Shown piece after piece: positions 5,913 through 14,595 of a stretch of 28,067 nucleotides of DNA; position 1 is the first letter of the stretch; each line of letters begins with the position of its first letter. The stretch spans positions 24,386 through 52,452 of the forward strand of contig DGJT01000008.1 of assembly GCA_002387565.1 (NCBI GenBank). Reading direction: 5' to 3'. The DNA is from Akkermansiaceae bacterium UBA4589 (GTDB lineage Bacteria > Verrucomicrobiota > Verrucomicrobiia > Verrucomicrobiales > Akkermansiaceae). The notes under the pieces are model-generated. The model was not told where the DNA came from. It was given only the letters and a program-made list of their open reading frames with translations, and searched no databases. The position numbers and the translations under genes were made by a program.

Positions 5913-8900
5913 TTACTTATTAGGGTATTGCTTGAGTAATTCATCAGCGATCATTAGCTGAGGGTTGCCTTTGAGCATTTCTCTGACCTTGGTTACTTCT
6001 TGCTTAGTTACTGGAGTCGGATCTTTATGACCCCACTCATTTCTAATGTAATAAGTGACCGCAGCAATATCATGATCATTGAGACTCGAAGCAAAACCTG
6101 GCATAGCTCCATTGTACTTCTTACCATTCACCTCGATCTCACCTATAAGTCCATTAAGGATAATTTTAATAAGACGAGTCTTATTCCCTGTCACCCATTC
6201 GCTACCTGCTAGTGGAGGGAAGCCTGCCGCGGCTAAGCCCTTGCCGTCTGGGGCATGACATTGCATACAGTTTTCACCTTCGTTGTAGATTTCACGACCA
6301 TGTAGATATAATTTCTTATCTTTGACAAACTTAGGTACTTTAACGACCTCTTTTTTAAACTGTGCAGTCGCATTACCTATATGAGCCTTACCATACTTAA
6401 TAGTGGTATCAACTAGTTTGTCACTACTCTTCATACCGTCAAGGATGTTCAACGCTTGAGCCTTATCTGTGAGTCTTGATGCTGCTGCGGCTGCCATAAG
6501 CTGCACACGTGGATGCTGATGCCCTGAAGCTGTAGTCAACAGCTCAATATGATTGTCTATCAAATGCGTGCTGTAACGTAGCACTTGCACTGCTGCTGAT
6601 ACCACACGAAAATCACTAGATTGTAATAACTGTTCAAGTAGATTCTTATCAGTAGCATTTAAGCCCCATGATACCCAAAGTGCTTCTAGCACATGATGTT
6701 CATAACGCTCTGATGACTTATCTAAGCTTGCTACCCACTTAGTAATAGCAGGTAACACCTCAGCGGCATCTCTGCCTCTTAGCTCAGCTCTTGTACGGTA
6801 ACGGCTGCGTGATTCTGGTAACTTTAAGTTGTCTAGTAAGTTTTCAATACTAGCTCCTGCGACTGTCGCTGGCTTCACTAAATCTCTTGATGGGTAAGTG
6901 ATTCTGTAGACTCTACCATGTTCTTTGTCACGTAGTGGATCACGGGCATTATGCTGCATATGACCAATGAGGATATTACTCCAATCAATAAAGTAGAGTG
7001 AACCATCAGGAGCCACTTCTAAATCAACTGGTCTAAAGTTACCATAAGTAGTTTTAAATAAATCTTGGCGGAATTTTGCTTCAAAACCAGCTCCTTTATC
7101 TACTAAGTAATGCTGTTTAGCTCCAAGGTAGCCAATATTATTATTTAAAATAAAGTCACCTTGCACTTCGTCAGGGAAATGACGACTGTATAAAAACTCA
7201 AGACCTGAAGTAGGGCGTACTTTATTATCAGCTAATAGGTCTCCTGGCTTCAAATTGACTCCATATCTTGGTAATACTGTACCTGGAGCCATCCAGCCTA
7301 CTGAGGTGTTAGAGCTAAAAAGGAAGATTTCTTGACCCCACTCATCTACAGCCACACCCCACGGGTTAGGAATGTTGAATTGAGCATATCTCTCCAGCTT
7401 ACGCGTCTGTGGAGCATAACGGTAAAAGCCACCATTAGTCCCACGCACAGGACCATAAACAGTTTCAATATCTGAGTGTAAGAAGACTCCTTCACACAGA
7501 ATAATAGCTCCCGATGGGTCAGCTGTAAAAGCACCTATATTGTGATGCGTGTCATGGTCATCAAAACCACTTAAAAGCACTTCTTTGACATCGTACTTGT
7601 CGTCGCCATCGATATCTTTAAGCAACACTAAGTTCATGCCTTGTGATACATACACACCTTCTGGGGTAATCTCGAAACCAATAGGTAGGTGTAAGTCATC
7701 GGCAAAGATGGTTTGCTTGTCTGCTTTGTTGTCACCATCTGTATCTTCAAAAATAAGTAGTTTATCTTGTGGCTTAGGATCTCCCACTCTGTGATGAGGG
7801 TAATTCGGCATCACAGCTACCCATAAACGACCTTTACTATCAAAGCTCATTTGTACTGGATTAGCTAGTTCTGGGAACATTTCTTCAGAGGCAAATAGCT
7901 CAACTTTGTAGCCTTCTGGAGTGACAAGAGTTTGCTCTACTTCTTCACCTGAGAGGTAGCCCATTTGCCCCATTTTTTTAGATGTTGTGTCAGGTCCATT
8001 TCTGCCTTCTGAATTAGGTGTGTAGTTAGTTTCAACTGGAGGTAATTCGAGTGTTTTAGCATCCGCTGCTGTAAGATCTACAGTCTGACCCTTAAGTGCT
8101 GCCCAAATAGCAGAGTCACGAATCATTGTCATCTCACGTGTCTTTTGGATTTCGTAAGGGTAGTTATCTGGTCCAAATGGTTCGTAACGACGTCCGTATA
8201 CGTGCACTCCATTAGGTACTTTGTAGTCGTTCACCCAGTAGTAGTTCTTTTCTTGAACTGCTGCTTTTACGGCTGCTCTTTTTGATTCGTCTACTTTGCT
8301 TTTACCAAAGATAGCATCTGCTAAGATCGGAGCAATAAATTGGTAACCATTACTTAGGAGTAAAGCTCCATCTACTGTATACTCTTCTTTAGTGCTCGCA
8401 AAGAGTTCTTTAGTTGGGCTGAATAAATCGATAAATTTAATGCCTTTGGCTTGCGCTACTTCTTTAATAACTTGGGTGTAAGCTCCTAGAATTTCGTTTT
8501 CTTTAATTCCATTAGGTGTTGAGTATTTAGCTGATAAGTCTTGTATCGCTGTTGGTGATACTAATACTAAGTTTGGCGCTGTCTTGCCGTTGTATTTCTG
8601 GGCAAGGGTGTGATCAACAAAGGCTATAAGTTCAGATTTATAGGTGTCGATGCCTTCAAGCCCTCTTTCATACGCAGCATTAAATCCAAAAAAGGCAAGC
8701 ACATGATCGGCTTCTACCATTTCTAACCACTTGTCAGGGTTAGGGAAGAATCCTACCGCTGAACTTTTGGCGGCTAGTTCACTGCCTTCGTAAAACTTTT
8801 CTGCACCAGGGAAGGCCCATGGTGAATTACGATTGGCATTAGGTCTAAACCCTGGGGTGTTCCCCTCATCGGCCATATTTCTGATAATCAGCTTCTTGCC

Positions 8901-9113
8901 TGCATTGCGCAGATAAGCCTCTGTCTCAAATTCATGATAATGAATCATGCGTGACGCCAAACCGCCTCCTATTAAGGCTACTGTTTCTTCACCTTGGTGA
9001 ATTTTGCTAAGCAGTGGCTCTTTGCCCTCATGCCTCTCTCTTATGCCAGCCTCGCTCACAGCTATAGCACTGATGAAACAAACTAAAATATACAGTATTT
9101 TATTATTTATCAT
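5913..9113 (-). CDS. Multi-domain protein: SGNH-like domain, PVC-type beta-propeller, HEAT-like repeats, cytochrome c
   Basis: This is a 1066-residue exported protein. A signal peptide (about 1-22) is followed by an SGNH/GDSL-like hydrolase domain (about 40-275; GGGLASR at 49-55, LAFFGFNAAYE), a linker, a PVC-type membrane-bound-dehydrogenase propeller (about 395-745; ELANPVQMSFDSKGRLWV, IFEDTDGDNKAD, DDHDTHHNIGAF, FIDWSNILIGHMQHNARDP), an alpha-helical HEAT-like region (about 760-910), and a C-terminal cytochrome c domain with heme motif CMQCH (C949, C952, H953) and probable axial Met1004 (GAMPGF). This architecture is widespread in Verrucomicrobiota and Planctomycetota and is thought to oxidise sugars or related compounds in the periplasm; the substrate is unknown. 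The SGNH block I has Ala-Ser after GGGL rather than GDS, so esterase activity is doubtful. It stands alone and ends at a strong terminator. Confidence 0.88.
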   Translation of the reverse strand: MINNKILYILVCFISAIAVSEAGIRERHEGKEPLLSKIHQGEETVALIGGGLASRMIHYHEFETEAYLRNAGKKLIIRNMADEGNTPGFRPNANRNSPWAFPGAEKFYEGSELAAKSSAVGFFPNPDKWLEMVEADHVLAFFGFNAAYERGLEGIDTYKSELIAFVDHTLAQKYNGKTAPNLVLVSPTAIQDLSAKYSTPNGIKENEILGAYTQVIKEVAQAKGIKFIDLFSPTKELFASTKEEYTVDGALLLSNGYQFIAPILADAIFGKSKVDESKRAAVKAAVQEKNYYWVNDYKVPNGVHVYGRRYEPFGPDNYPYEIQKTREMTMIRDSAIWAALKGQTVDLTAADAKTLELPPVETNYTPNSEGRNGPDTTSKKMGQMGYLSGEEVEQTLVTPEGYKVELFASEEMFPELANPVQMSFDSKGRLWVAVMPNYPHHRVGDPKPQDKLLIFEDTDGDNKADKQTIFADDLHLPIGFEITPEGVYVSQGMNLVLLKDIDGDDKYDVKEVLLSGFDDHDTHHNIGAFTADPSGAIILCEGVFLHSDIETVYGPVRGTNGGFYRYAPQTRKLERYAQFNIPNPWGVAVDEWGQEIFLFSSNTSVGWMAPGTVLPRYGVNLKPGDLLADNKVRPTSGLEFLYSRHFPDEVQGDFILNNNIGYLGAKQHYLVDKGAGFEAKFRQDLFKTTYGNFRPVDLEVAPDGSLYFIDWSNILIGHMQHNARDPLRDKEHGRVYRITYPSRDLVKPATVAGASIENLLDNLKLPESRSRYRTRAELRGRDAAEVLPAITKWVASLDKSSERYEHHVLEALWVSWGLNATDKNLLEQLLQSSDFRVVSAAVQVLRYSTHLIDNHIELLTTASGHQHPRVQLMAAAAASRLTDKAQALNILDGMKSSDKLVDTTIKYGKAHIGNATAQFKKEVVKVPKFVKDKKLYLHGREIYNEGENCMQCHAPDGKGLAAAGFPPLAGSEWVTGNKTRLIKIILNGLIGEIEVNGKKYNGAMPGFASSLNDHDIAAVTYYIRNEWGHKDPTPVTKQEVTKVREMLKGNPQLMIADELLKQYPNK

Positions 9114-9212
9114 GCGATGAAATTTAAACTCTCAAATAGTAAATGCAAGCTATAAATGCTAAAAAAATCTACAAATAATTGACCAAATGCAACTTCTTTA
9201 CTTAATAAGTAT

Positions 9213-9842
9213 TTAATGTGCTTGTACCCATTGTATTATAGCGAGAGCCAACGCTTTTTTGCTTAATAAAGGTAATTCTTGATGTCCTGTAGAAGTGACT
9301 AAATAAGCTTGATTATGATCTACATTAAATCCGCTATCCTTACGTAGGATATCGTTAGCCACAATTAAATCACAGCCTTTTTTTTCTAATTTAATTCGAG
9401 CGTTATCTAAAAGATTCTCTGTTTCTGCAGCAAAACCAATAAGTATTCCCTTAAAGTCAAATTCTACACGTGCAGAACCTAAAATATCTTTGGTCTTTTC
9501 TAGCTCAATAATGAGAGTATCTCCGTACTTTTTTATTTTTTGCGCAGCGGGGCTAGCATAAGTATAATCAGCGACAGCAGCAGAAAATATAGCCACATCG
9601 ACATCATGGATATGCTTTTCAACCGCTTCATACATTTCTTGAGCGGATTCAACTGGGATGTAATCACAATTAATAGGCACCTCTAATTGAGTAGGCCCTG
9701 AAATAAGCAATACCTCAAATTCACTATGTGCGCATGCGTTAGCTAACGCATAACCCATTTTACCTGAAGAGTAATTACTGATAAACCTAGCTGGATCAAT
9801 AGCCTCTCTTGTTGGCCCCGCTGTAATTAACACTTTCATCAT
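9213..9842 (-). CDS. coaB: Stand-alone phosphopantothenoylcysteine synthetase (CoaB)
   Basis: CoaB joins 4'-phosphopantothenate and cysteine using a nucleotide triphosphate, the second step of coenzyme A synthesis from pantothenate. This 209-residue protein matches only the CoaB half of bifunctional CoaBC/Dfp (about 400 residues): ITAGPTREAIDPARFISNYSSGKMG at the start (about residues 6-30), AAVADY, KIKK with the expected conserved lysine, LIGFAAET, and DLIVAND. The flavin decarboxylase half (CoaC) is absent and no coaC gene is in the window. It begins 11 bp after the DUF1802 gene and is the last gene of the run from rpmB. Two consecutive ATG codons could start it. The assignment is strong. 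Confidence 0.92.
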   Translation of the reverse strand: MMKVLITAGPTREAIDPARFISNYSSGKMGYALANACAHSEFEVLLISGPTQLEVPINCDYIPVESAQEMYEAVEKHIHDVDVAIFSAAVADYTYASPAAQKIKKYGDTLIIELEKTKDILGSARVEFDFKGILIGFAAETENLLDNARIKLEKKGCDLIVANDILRKDSGFNVDHNQAYLVTSTGHQELPLLSKKALALAIIQWVQAH

Positions 9843-9853
9843 TTGAAAAGCTT

Positions 9854-10435
9854 TTAACCTAATACAGCTTTTAATTCAGCTAACTTCGCTTTATACTGTT
9901 GATTATTAATAACTGGCTCAGCTCTTTCTATCAACAGTTCTGGTACTCCATCAATATCTATCCAACTTTTGCAACCGTGATGCGAGCGCTCATAAGTCAT
10001 GAAAAACGGCTCAGGCAACTCGTAAATACGAACAATCGCTACATGGATTAAATTGGAAATGAGTGAATCAGATTTATCAGATTTTTTTTCCCAATCAAAA
10101 CGTTCACGTATGGTTTCTTGGCTCCAAATATGAAAATTATCGAGCTCTTGCACTTTTTCCCAATCAGCAATAGAAGTCACATAGTCCAGCTGAGCTAAAT
10201 GTGTGAGCTCAATTTGATCTCCTAGTTGATGCTCTGCACGTAACTCTACTTGAGCTGATTTGACTTTGTCATTTTGAGCATGAAAATAGGTAGGAAATAA
10301 TAAAAACTTTTCTGCTTCAAACGAAAAGCCAGCTTTACCCTCGGAAATTCCACCTTTTCGAATAATCAAAGATTGCTCGCCTTGAGCTAAAGCCTGACAA
10401 ATGACTGTCCACTCTTTGAATGCCTTTATTTGCAT
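9854..10435 (-). CDS. DUF1802 family protein
   Basis: This 193-residue cytoplasmic protein begins IKAFKEWTVICQALAQGEQSLIIRKGGISE, the hallmark start of DUF1802, followed by FEAEKFLLFPTYFHAQ and, near the end, PEPFFMTYERSHHGCKSWIDI. DUF1802 proteins occur mainly in cyanobacteria and Verrucomicrobiota and have no known function; the conserved RKGGI, FLLFPT and HxxCxSW segments suggest an enzyme or nucleic-acid-related fold. The frame extends three codons upstream to a TTG at 10444, but the ATG at 10435 is preferred; either lies within 15 bp of the preceding stop. It sits between the DUF1287 gene and coaB. Confidence 0.78.
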   Translation of the reverse strand: MQIKAFKEWTVICQALAQGEQSLIIRKGGISEGKAGFSFEAEKFLLFPTYFHAQNDKVKSAQVELRAEHQLGDQIELTHLAQLDYVTSIADWEKVQELDNFHIWSQETIRERFDWEKKSDKSDSLISNLIHVAIVRIYELPEPFFMTYERSHHGCKSWIDIDGVPELLIERAEPVINNQQYKAKLAELKAVLG

Positions 10436-10450
10436 AAAACTCAACTCAAT

Positions 10451-11194
10451 TTACTTAAGGCTATAATGCCCAATAATTTGAAAATTAAATAAATTATCTT
10501 GCCATTGAGGCCCTTGACCTAAATTACTGACAGTCCAAGGTGTATTTTGATAAGTACCTGGCCCTGGAACCACGACACCTAATTGAGTTTTACCGTTTTG
10601 CATGCGCCAAAAAATAATATCTCCAAACTGATAGTCCCCTTTATTACTATTCTCAATAGGAATAGATTTTAAATGCCTCTCACAATAACGCATAAGATTC
10701 AAAGCTCTTCTGTGATCTATATTAAAGTCGGCTTGATCTTGACTCCATAATTGCGGGTAATCATAAAAGTTATCTTGCTTGTCTTCATAGACAAGAACTT
10801 GCAAGTCCACTCCTGCATGACGTAACGCACGAACTAATAAATCTCCTTCACTACCTTGAGATGTGGCTACGTCTCCACCAGGATAAGATAAATTTTGGTA
10901 TTCTAAACTGTAGGTACTGCTCTGTTTTACTTGCTTTAAAGCACCCTCAACCACTTGCTTGCGCCATTGCTCTAAACTACTATTAGCATTTAGTGAGCTT
11001 AAAGTTAAACGTAGAGAATCTTGGTTAACCTGATTATCTGCAGCAATGAGTTTAAATGAAAACTGATAAAGAACAACTACCCCTATTAAGACAGATGCTA
11101 AAACCATGCCCCAAGCCAGTTTTGCCTGACTGTTAGGCTTTCGCTGACTAGGATGCACTCCAATATATTCGATTGAATTAGAGCGTCTCATCAT
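10451..11194 (-). CDS. Membrane-anchored DUF1287 protein lacking the expected Cys and His
   Basis: This 247-residue protein has one N-terminal membrane segment (about 29-48) after a basic cytoplasmic tail, then a periplasmic DUF1287 domain (about 75-247). Family landmarks are SYPGGDV (103-109), VDLQVLVYED, NIDHRRALNL (158-167), YQFGDIIFW and the C-terminal IGHYSL. DUF1287 (YijF) resembles NlpC/P60-type cysteine hydrolases. Family members normally read GVCTD where this has GSEGD (Glu116 in place of Cys), and THIGIV where this has TQLGVV (Gln204 in place of His). Both proposed catalytic residues therefore appear to be missing while the fold is kept. It lies 8 bp after ptsH and 15 bp before DUF1802. 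The family comparison is from memory; loss of peptidase or amidase activity is inferred. Confidence 0.78.
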   Translation of the reverse strand: MMRRSNSIEYIGVHPSQRKPNSQAKLAWGMVLASVLIGVVVLYQFSFKLIAADNQVNQDSLRLTLSSLNANSSLEQWRKQVVEGALKQVKQSSTYSLEYQNLSYPGGDVATSQGSEGDLLVRALRHAGVDLQVLVYEDKQDNFYDYPQLWSQDQADFNIDHRRALNLMRYCERHLKSIPIENSNKGDYQFGDIIFWRMQNGKTQLGVVVPGPGTYQNTPWTVSNLGQGPQWQDNLFNFQIIGHYSLK

Positions 11195-11202
11195 CCCAGT
11201 TA

Positions 11203-11469
11203 TTATTCGCCAAATTTAGAGGCTATAAGTTCTTCTATAGTATCCATTGCCTCTTGGGCATCATCACCCTCGATGGATATTTTGAGTTGGCTACCACAGC
11301 CTGCAGCCAACATCATAATGCCGATAATACTTTTACCATCGGCAACCTCTCCCTCTTTTTCAACTGTGACTTGGGAGCTAAACTTGCTAGCTGATTTTAC
11401 TAGTTGAGCAGAAGGCCTAGCATGTAGACCCAGCTTGTTTTCAATAGTAAATTCTTTAACTAACAGCAT
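11203..11469 (-). CDS. ptsH: HPr phosphocarrier protein
   Basis: HPr carries phosphate from Enzyme I to sugar-specific PTS components, or in bacteria with an incomplete PTS acts in carbon and nitrogen regulation. This 88-residue protein has the active-site His16 in GLHARPS and the regulatory serine Ser47 in DGKSIIGIMMLAA, the HPr kinase target. Length and layout are normal. It begins 11 bp after the rpmB stop and is second in the minus-strand run. No Enzyme I, EIIA or HPr kinase gene is in the window, so whether it serves sugar uptake or only regulation is open. Confidence 0.95.
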   Translation of the reverse strand: MLLVKEFTIENKLGLHARPSAQLVKSASKFSSQVTVEKEGEVADGKSIIGIMMLAAGCGSQLKISIEGDDAQEAMDTIEELIASKFGE

Positions 11470-11480
11470 AACTTCAATGA

Positions 11481-11744
11481 TTAAATAACACCAGCAGCCT
11501 TAAGCGTCTTATAAGCACCATTCTTAGTGATAGTCTTAATAGCTTTTGCTGATAATTTTACTTTAACAAACTTATCTAACTCAGGCACCCAAATACGCTT
11601 AGTCTGCAAGTTAGGACTTACAGTACGCTTTACCACCTTAGTTACATGGCGACCAATACCGCCTTTTTTCTTAGCAAGACCAGAACGATGAACTCTGTTT
11701 CCAATACTTACGCGTGAACCTCTTACACTACAAACTCTAGCCAT
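11481..11744 (-). CDS. rpmB: 50S ribosomal protein bL28
   Basis: This 87-residue basic ribosomal protein begins MARVCSVRGSRVSIGN and contains the bL28 signatures HRSGLAKKKGGIGRHVTKVVKRTV and NLQTKRIWVPE, ending in a helical KAIKTITKNGAYKTLKAAGV. The frame is open 13 codons further upstream, but the ATG at 11744 gives the standard bL28 N-terminus. It is the first gene of a tight minus-strand run (rpmB, ptsH, DUF1287, DUF1802, coaB) served by a predicted promoter 74 to 100 nt upstream. It is divergent from leuS. Confidence 0.95.
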   Translation of the reverse strand: MARVCSVRGSRVSIGNRVHRSGLAKKKGGIGRHVTKVVKRTVSPNLQTKRIWVPELDKFVKVKLSAKAIKTITKNGAYKTLKAAGVI

Positions 11745-11817
11745 AATAATAAATTTAATGAAAATCGTCTTTGAACTAAGCATTTTTAGCTGTGCTTACG
11801 CCTCAAAGGAATAGGAG

Positions 11818-11844
11818 TTTATAAATTTTCTTTTATTTCGTCAA
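11818..11844 (-). promoter_or_regulatory. Probable promoter of the rpmB operon
   Basis: On the minus strand TTGACG (11844-11839) precedes TATAAA (11823-11818) with a 15-nt spacer; TAAACT two bases further on gives 17 nt. The expected start near 11810 leaves a leader of about 65 nt, longer than at other promoters here. No comparably good promoter is visible for the divergent leuS gene. Confidence 0.5.
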
Positions 11845-11900
11845 GATTTTTTCTCATTTTTACTTTTAAAGTCTTCTTATTTAGGTTTTTATCGTGCCTC

Positions 11901-14495
11901 ATGAAAACAGGTCTTTACCCATTCTCTCAAATTGAACCTCAGTGGCAAAACTACTGGGAAGAAAATAAAAGCTTTCAAACACCAGGTTTTGATGACAGTC
12001 ATTTTGATCCAAATAAACCTAAATACTATGTGCTCGATATGTTCCCTTACCCAAGTGGTGCCGGCTTACATGTAGGGCATCCAGAAGGTTATACCGCAAC
12101 CGATATTGTTGCTCGCAGCAAGCGCATGCAAGGCTTCCAAGTCCTGCACCCTATTGGTTGGGATGCCTTTGGCTTACCTGCTGAACAGTACGCAATTAAA
12201 ACAGGACAGCACCCTCGCATCACGACTGAGGCTAATATTAAAAATTTTCGTCGCCAGCTAAAAGCCTTAGGTTTTTCTTATGACTGGGAAAGAGAGATCG
12301 ATACAACTGATCCTGATTATGTTAAATGGACTCAAAGCATCTTCTTAAAACTTTATAACAGTTATTTTAATGAGGAGACACAAAAAGCTCAGCCAGTCAG
12401 TGAACTTATCGAGCAAGGCTGGACTCAACAACAAATTGACGAAGTACGCCTCGCCTATATCTCAGAAGCTTCTGTTAACTGGTCTCCTGATTTAGGCACC
12501 GTACTTGCTAATGAGGAAGTCGAAGAATGGACATCCAAAGGACATAAAGTAGAAAAGCGTCCTTTGCGTCAATGGATGTTGCGCATCACCGCTTATGCTG
12601 ACCGCCTCATTAATGAGCTAGATGATTTAGATTGGCCTGAATCTATCAAACAACATCAAAAAAACTGGATTGGAAAATCCTATGGAGCACAAGTACAGTT
12701 CCCTGTAGCTATAGAAAATAGCGATGAATCTATCAGTGTATTCACAACACGTCCTGACACTTTATTTGGCGTGACTTACCTTGTGGTTGCCCCTGAGCAT
12801 CCGCTCTTAGAAACCATCACTACACCTGAGCAACAAGAAACCGTTAAAAACTACCAAGAACTCTGCCAAAACAAGACAGACTTGGAACGCCAAGTAGAAG
12901 ACAAAACTAAGACAGGTGTGTTTACTGGCGCTTACGCGACCCATCCTGTCACTCAAGAGTTAATCCCCATTTGGACAGCTGACTACGTCATGATGGGATA
13001 CGGCACAGGTTGCGTCATGGCCGTGCCTGCCCATGACCCGCGTGACTTTGAATTTGCTAAGGCATTTGATCTACCCATCATTCAAGTGGTAGCCACTAAA
13101 GCAGAGTATGAAGCCAATGAATATGTAGAACTCAGCCAAGCCTACAGCGAGTCTGGCATTTGTATCAATTCTGATTTCCTCAATGGACTCAAAACTAAAG
13201 ACGCCAAACAAGCTATCTTTAGCTGGCTCATCGAAAATGAAGCAGGGAGCAAAAAAGTGCAGTATAAATTACGTGACTGGCTCTTTTCTCGCCAACGTTA
13301 CTGGGGGGAACCATTTCCTATTGTTTGGAAAGATGGCCAGCACAGCGCTTTGGATGAATCTGAATTACCTTTGACTCAGCCAGATATGGAGGACTTTAAA
13401 CCTACAGGTGACCCACGAGGGCCACTCGTGAAGGCGACTGATTGGCTTACGCATCCTTCTGGAGCTACTCGTGAAACCAACACTATGCCTCAATGGGCTG
13501 GTTCATGTTGGTACTACTTGCGCTACTGTGACCCTCATAACAGTCAGCGCTTTATTAGTAAAGAAGCTGAAGAATACTGGATGAAAGGTAGTGGTAATAA
13601 CGCAGGCGGAGTCGATCTCTATGTAGGGGGCACTGAGCACGCAGTACTACACTTACTCTATGCCCGTTTTTGGCATAAAGTCTTGTTTGATTTAGGCGAA
13701 GTTTCAACTATTGAACCCTTCCAAAAGCTTGTTAACCAAGGACTTATTATGGGTTCAGATGGAAGAAAAATGTCTAAATCTTTAGGCAACGTCATCAACC
13801 CTGACGACATTGTGTCTGAATACGGAGCTGATTCATTGCGTCTCTATGAAATGTTTATGGGACCTTTGGAGCAAGTTAAACCTTGGAACACTAAAGGTGT
13901 TGAAGGCGTTCACCGTTTCCTAGGACGTATTTGGAACACATCACTCGAATCTCAAGACGAAGGAGCTAGCTGGCAGTTAAAATCATCTATTGTCGAAAAT
14001 GCCGATATGGATCCTGAACTCTTCAAAACTCTGCAAAAGACCATTGAGAAAGTGACGCTCGATATTAGCAAACTCTCTTTCAATACGGCTATTAGTCAGC
14101 TCATGGAATTAAGTCACCTACTCAAAGAGGCGAGCGATAAAGGGCAATTACCTGTTGAAGCACTAGCTGACACACTCAAGCTATTGTCTCCATTTGCACC
14201 ACATATAAGTGAAGAGATCTGGGCTAAACTTGTAGAAAAATTTGATTCTATAAATGGCATTTGCTCTGAGCAGCCTTGGCCTATCGCTCAAGAAGTCGTT
14301 GAAACAGAGGTCACCCTAGCTATTCAGGTCAATGGCAAGCGCCGAGGTGAAATTGTGGTACCTATCGAATCTGATCAAGCCGCTATTGAAACATTAGTAA
14401 CAGCTGAACCTAGTATTCAGTCACATATTGAAGGCAAACAAATTCGCAAGGTCATCTTTGTTCCTAAACGCCTCATTAACATTGTTGTGGGCTAA
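11901..14495 (+). CDS. leuS: Leucyl-tRNA synthetase
   Basis: This class I aminoacyl-tRNA synthetase charges tRNA-Leu with leucine. At 864 residues it has the full bacterial length. The N-terminal PYPSGAGLHVGHPEGYTATD contains the HIGH-type motif HVGH (57-60). The CP1 editing domain is present, with the threonine-rich FTTRPDTLFGVTYLVVAPEHP and later VMAVPAHDPRDFEFA. RDWLFSRQRYWGEPFPI, YVGGTEHAVLHLLYARFWHK and the KMSKS loop (623-627) follow, then the anticodon-binding helical domain and a C-terminal domain with VNGKRRGEI. All catalytic and editing motifs are intact. The ATG at 11901 has no Shine-Dalgarno sequence. It is divergent from rpmB and appears monocistronic. Confidence 0.97.
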   Translation: MKTGLYPFSQIEPQWQNYWEENKSFQTPGFDDSHFDPNKPKYYVLDMFPYPSGAGLHVGHPEGYTATDIVARSKRMQGFQVLHPIGWDAFGLPAEQYAIKTGQHPRITTEANIKNFRRQLKALGFSYDWEREIDTTDPDYVKWTQSIFLKLYNSYFNEETQKAQPVSELIEQGWTQQQIDEVRLAYISEASVNWSPDLGTVLANEEVEEWTSKGHKVEKRPLRQWMLRITAYADRLINELDDLDWPESIKQHQKNWIGKSYGAQVQFPVAIENSDESISVFTTRPDTLFGVTYLVVAPEHPLLETITTPEQQETVKNYQELCQNKTDLERQVEDKTKTGVFTGAYATHPVTQELIPIWTADYVMMGYGTGCVMAVPAHDPRDFEFAKAFDLPIIQVVATKAEYEANEYVELSQAYSESGICINSDFLNGLKTKDAKQAIFSWLIENEAGSKKVQYKLRDWLFSRQRYWGEPFPIVWKDGQHSALDESELPLTQPDMEDFKPTGDPRGPLVKATDWLTHPSGATRETNTMPQWAGSCWYYLRYCDPHNSQRFISKEAEEYWMKGSGNNAGGVDLYVGGTEHAVLHLLYARFWHKVLFDLGEVSTIEPFQKLVNQGLIMGSDGRKMSKSLGNVINPDDIVSEYGADSLRLYEMFMGPLEQVKPWNTKGVEGVHRFLGRIWNTSLESQDEGASWQLKSSIVENADMDPELFKTLQKTIEKVTLDISKLSFNTAISQLMELSHLLKEASDKGQLPVEALADTLKLLSPFAPHISEEIWAKLVEKFDSINGICSEQPWPIAQEVVETEVTLAIQVNGKRRGEIVVPIESDQAAIETLVTAEPSIQSHIEGKQIRKVIFVPKRLINIVVG

Positions 14496-14546
14496 ATAAA
14501 GACAAAAACACCTTTATGAGCGTTTATTAAATACAGCCTTTGAACC

Positions 14547-14575
14547 TTGACTATAAGGGCGTTGGCTCTTATCTT
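14547..14575 (+). promoter_or_regulatory. Probable promoter of the superoxide dismutase gene
   Basis: TTGACT at 14547-14552 and TATCTT at 14570-14575 are separated by exactly 17 nt. The -10 ends 20 nt before the ATG, which implies a leader of about 13 nt. Confidence 0.6.
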
Positions 14576-14595
14576 AATATTTCAATTTACTAATT

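Noticed and set aside
7549..7794. 81-codon plus-strand frame inside the large cytochrome protein gene
   Set aside because: Shadow of the propeller-coding region with no independent support.
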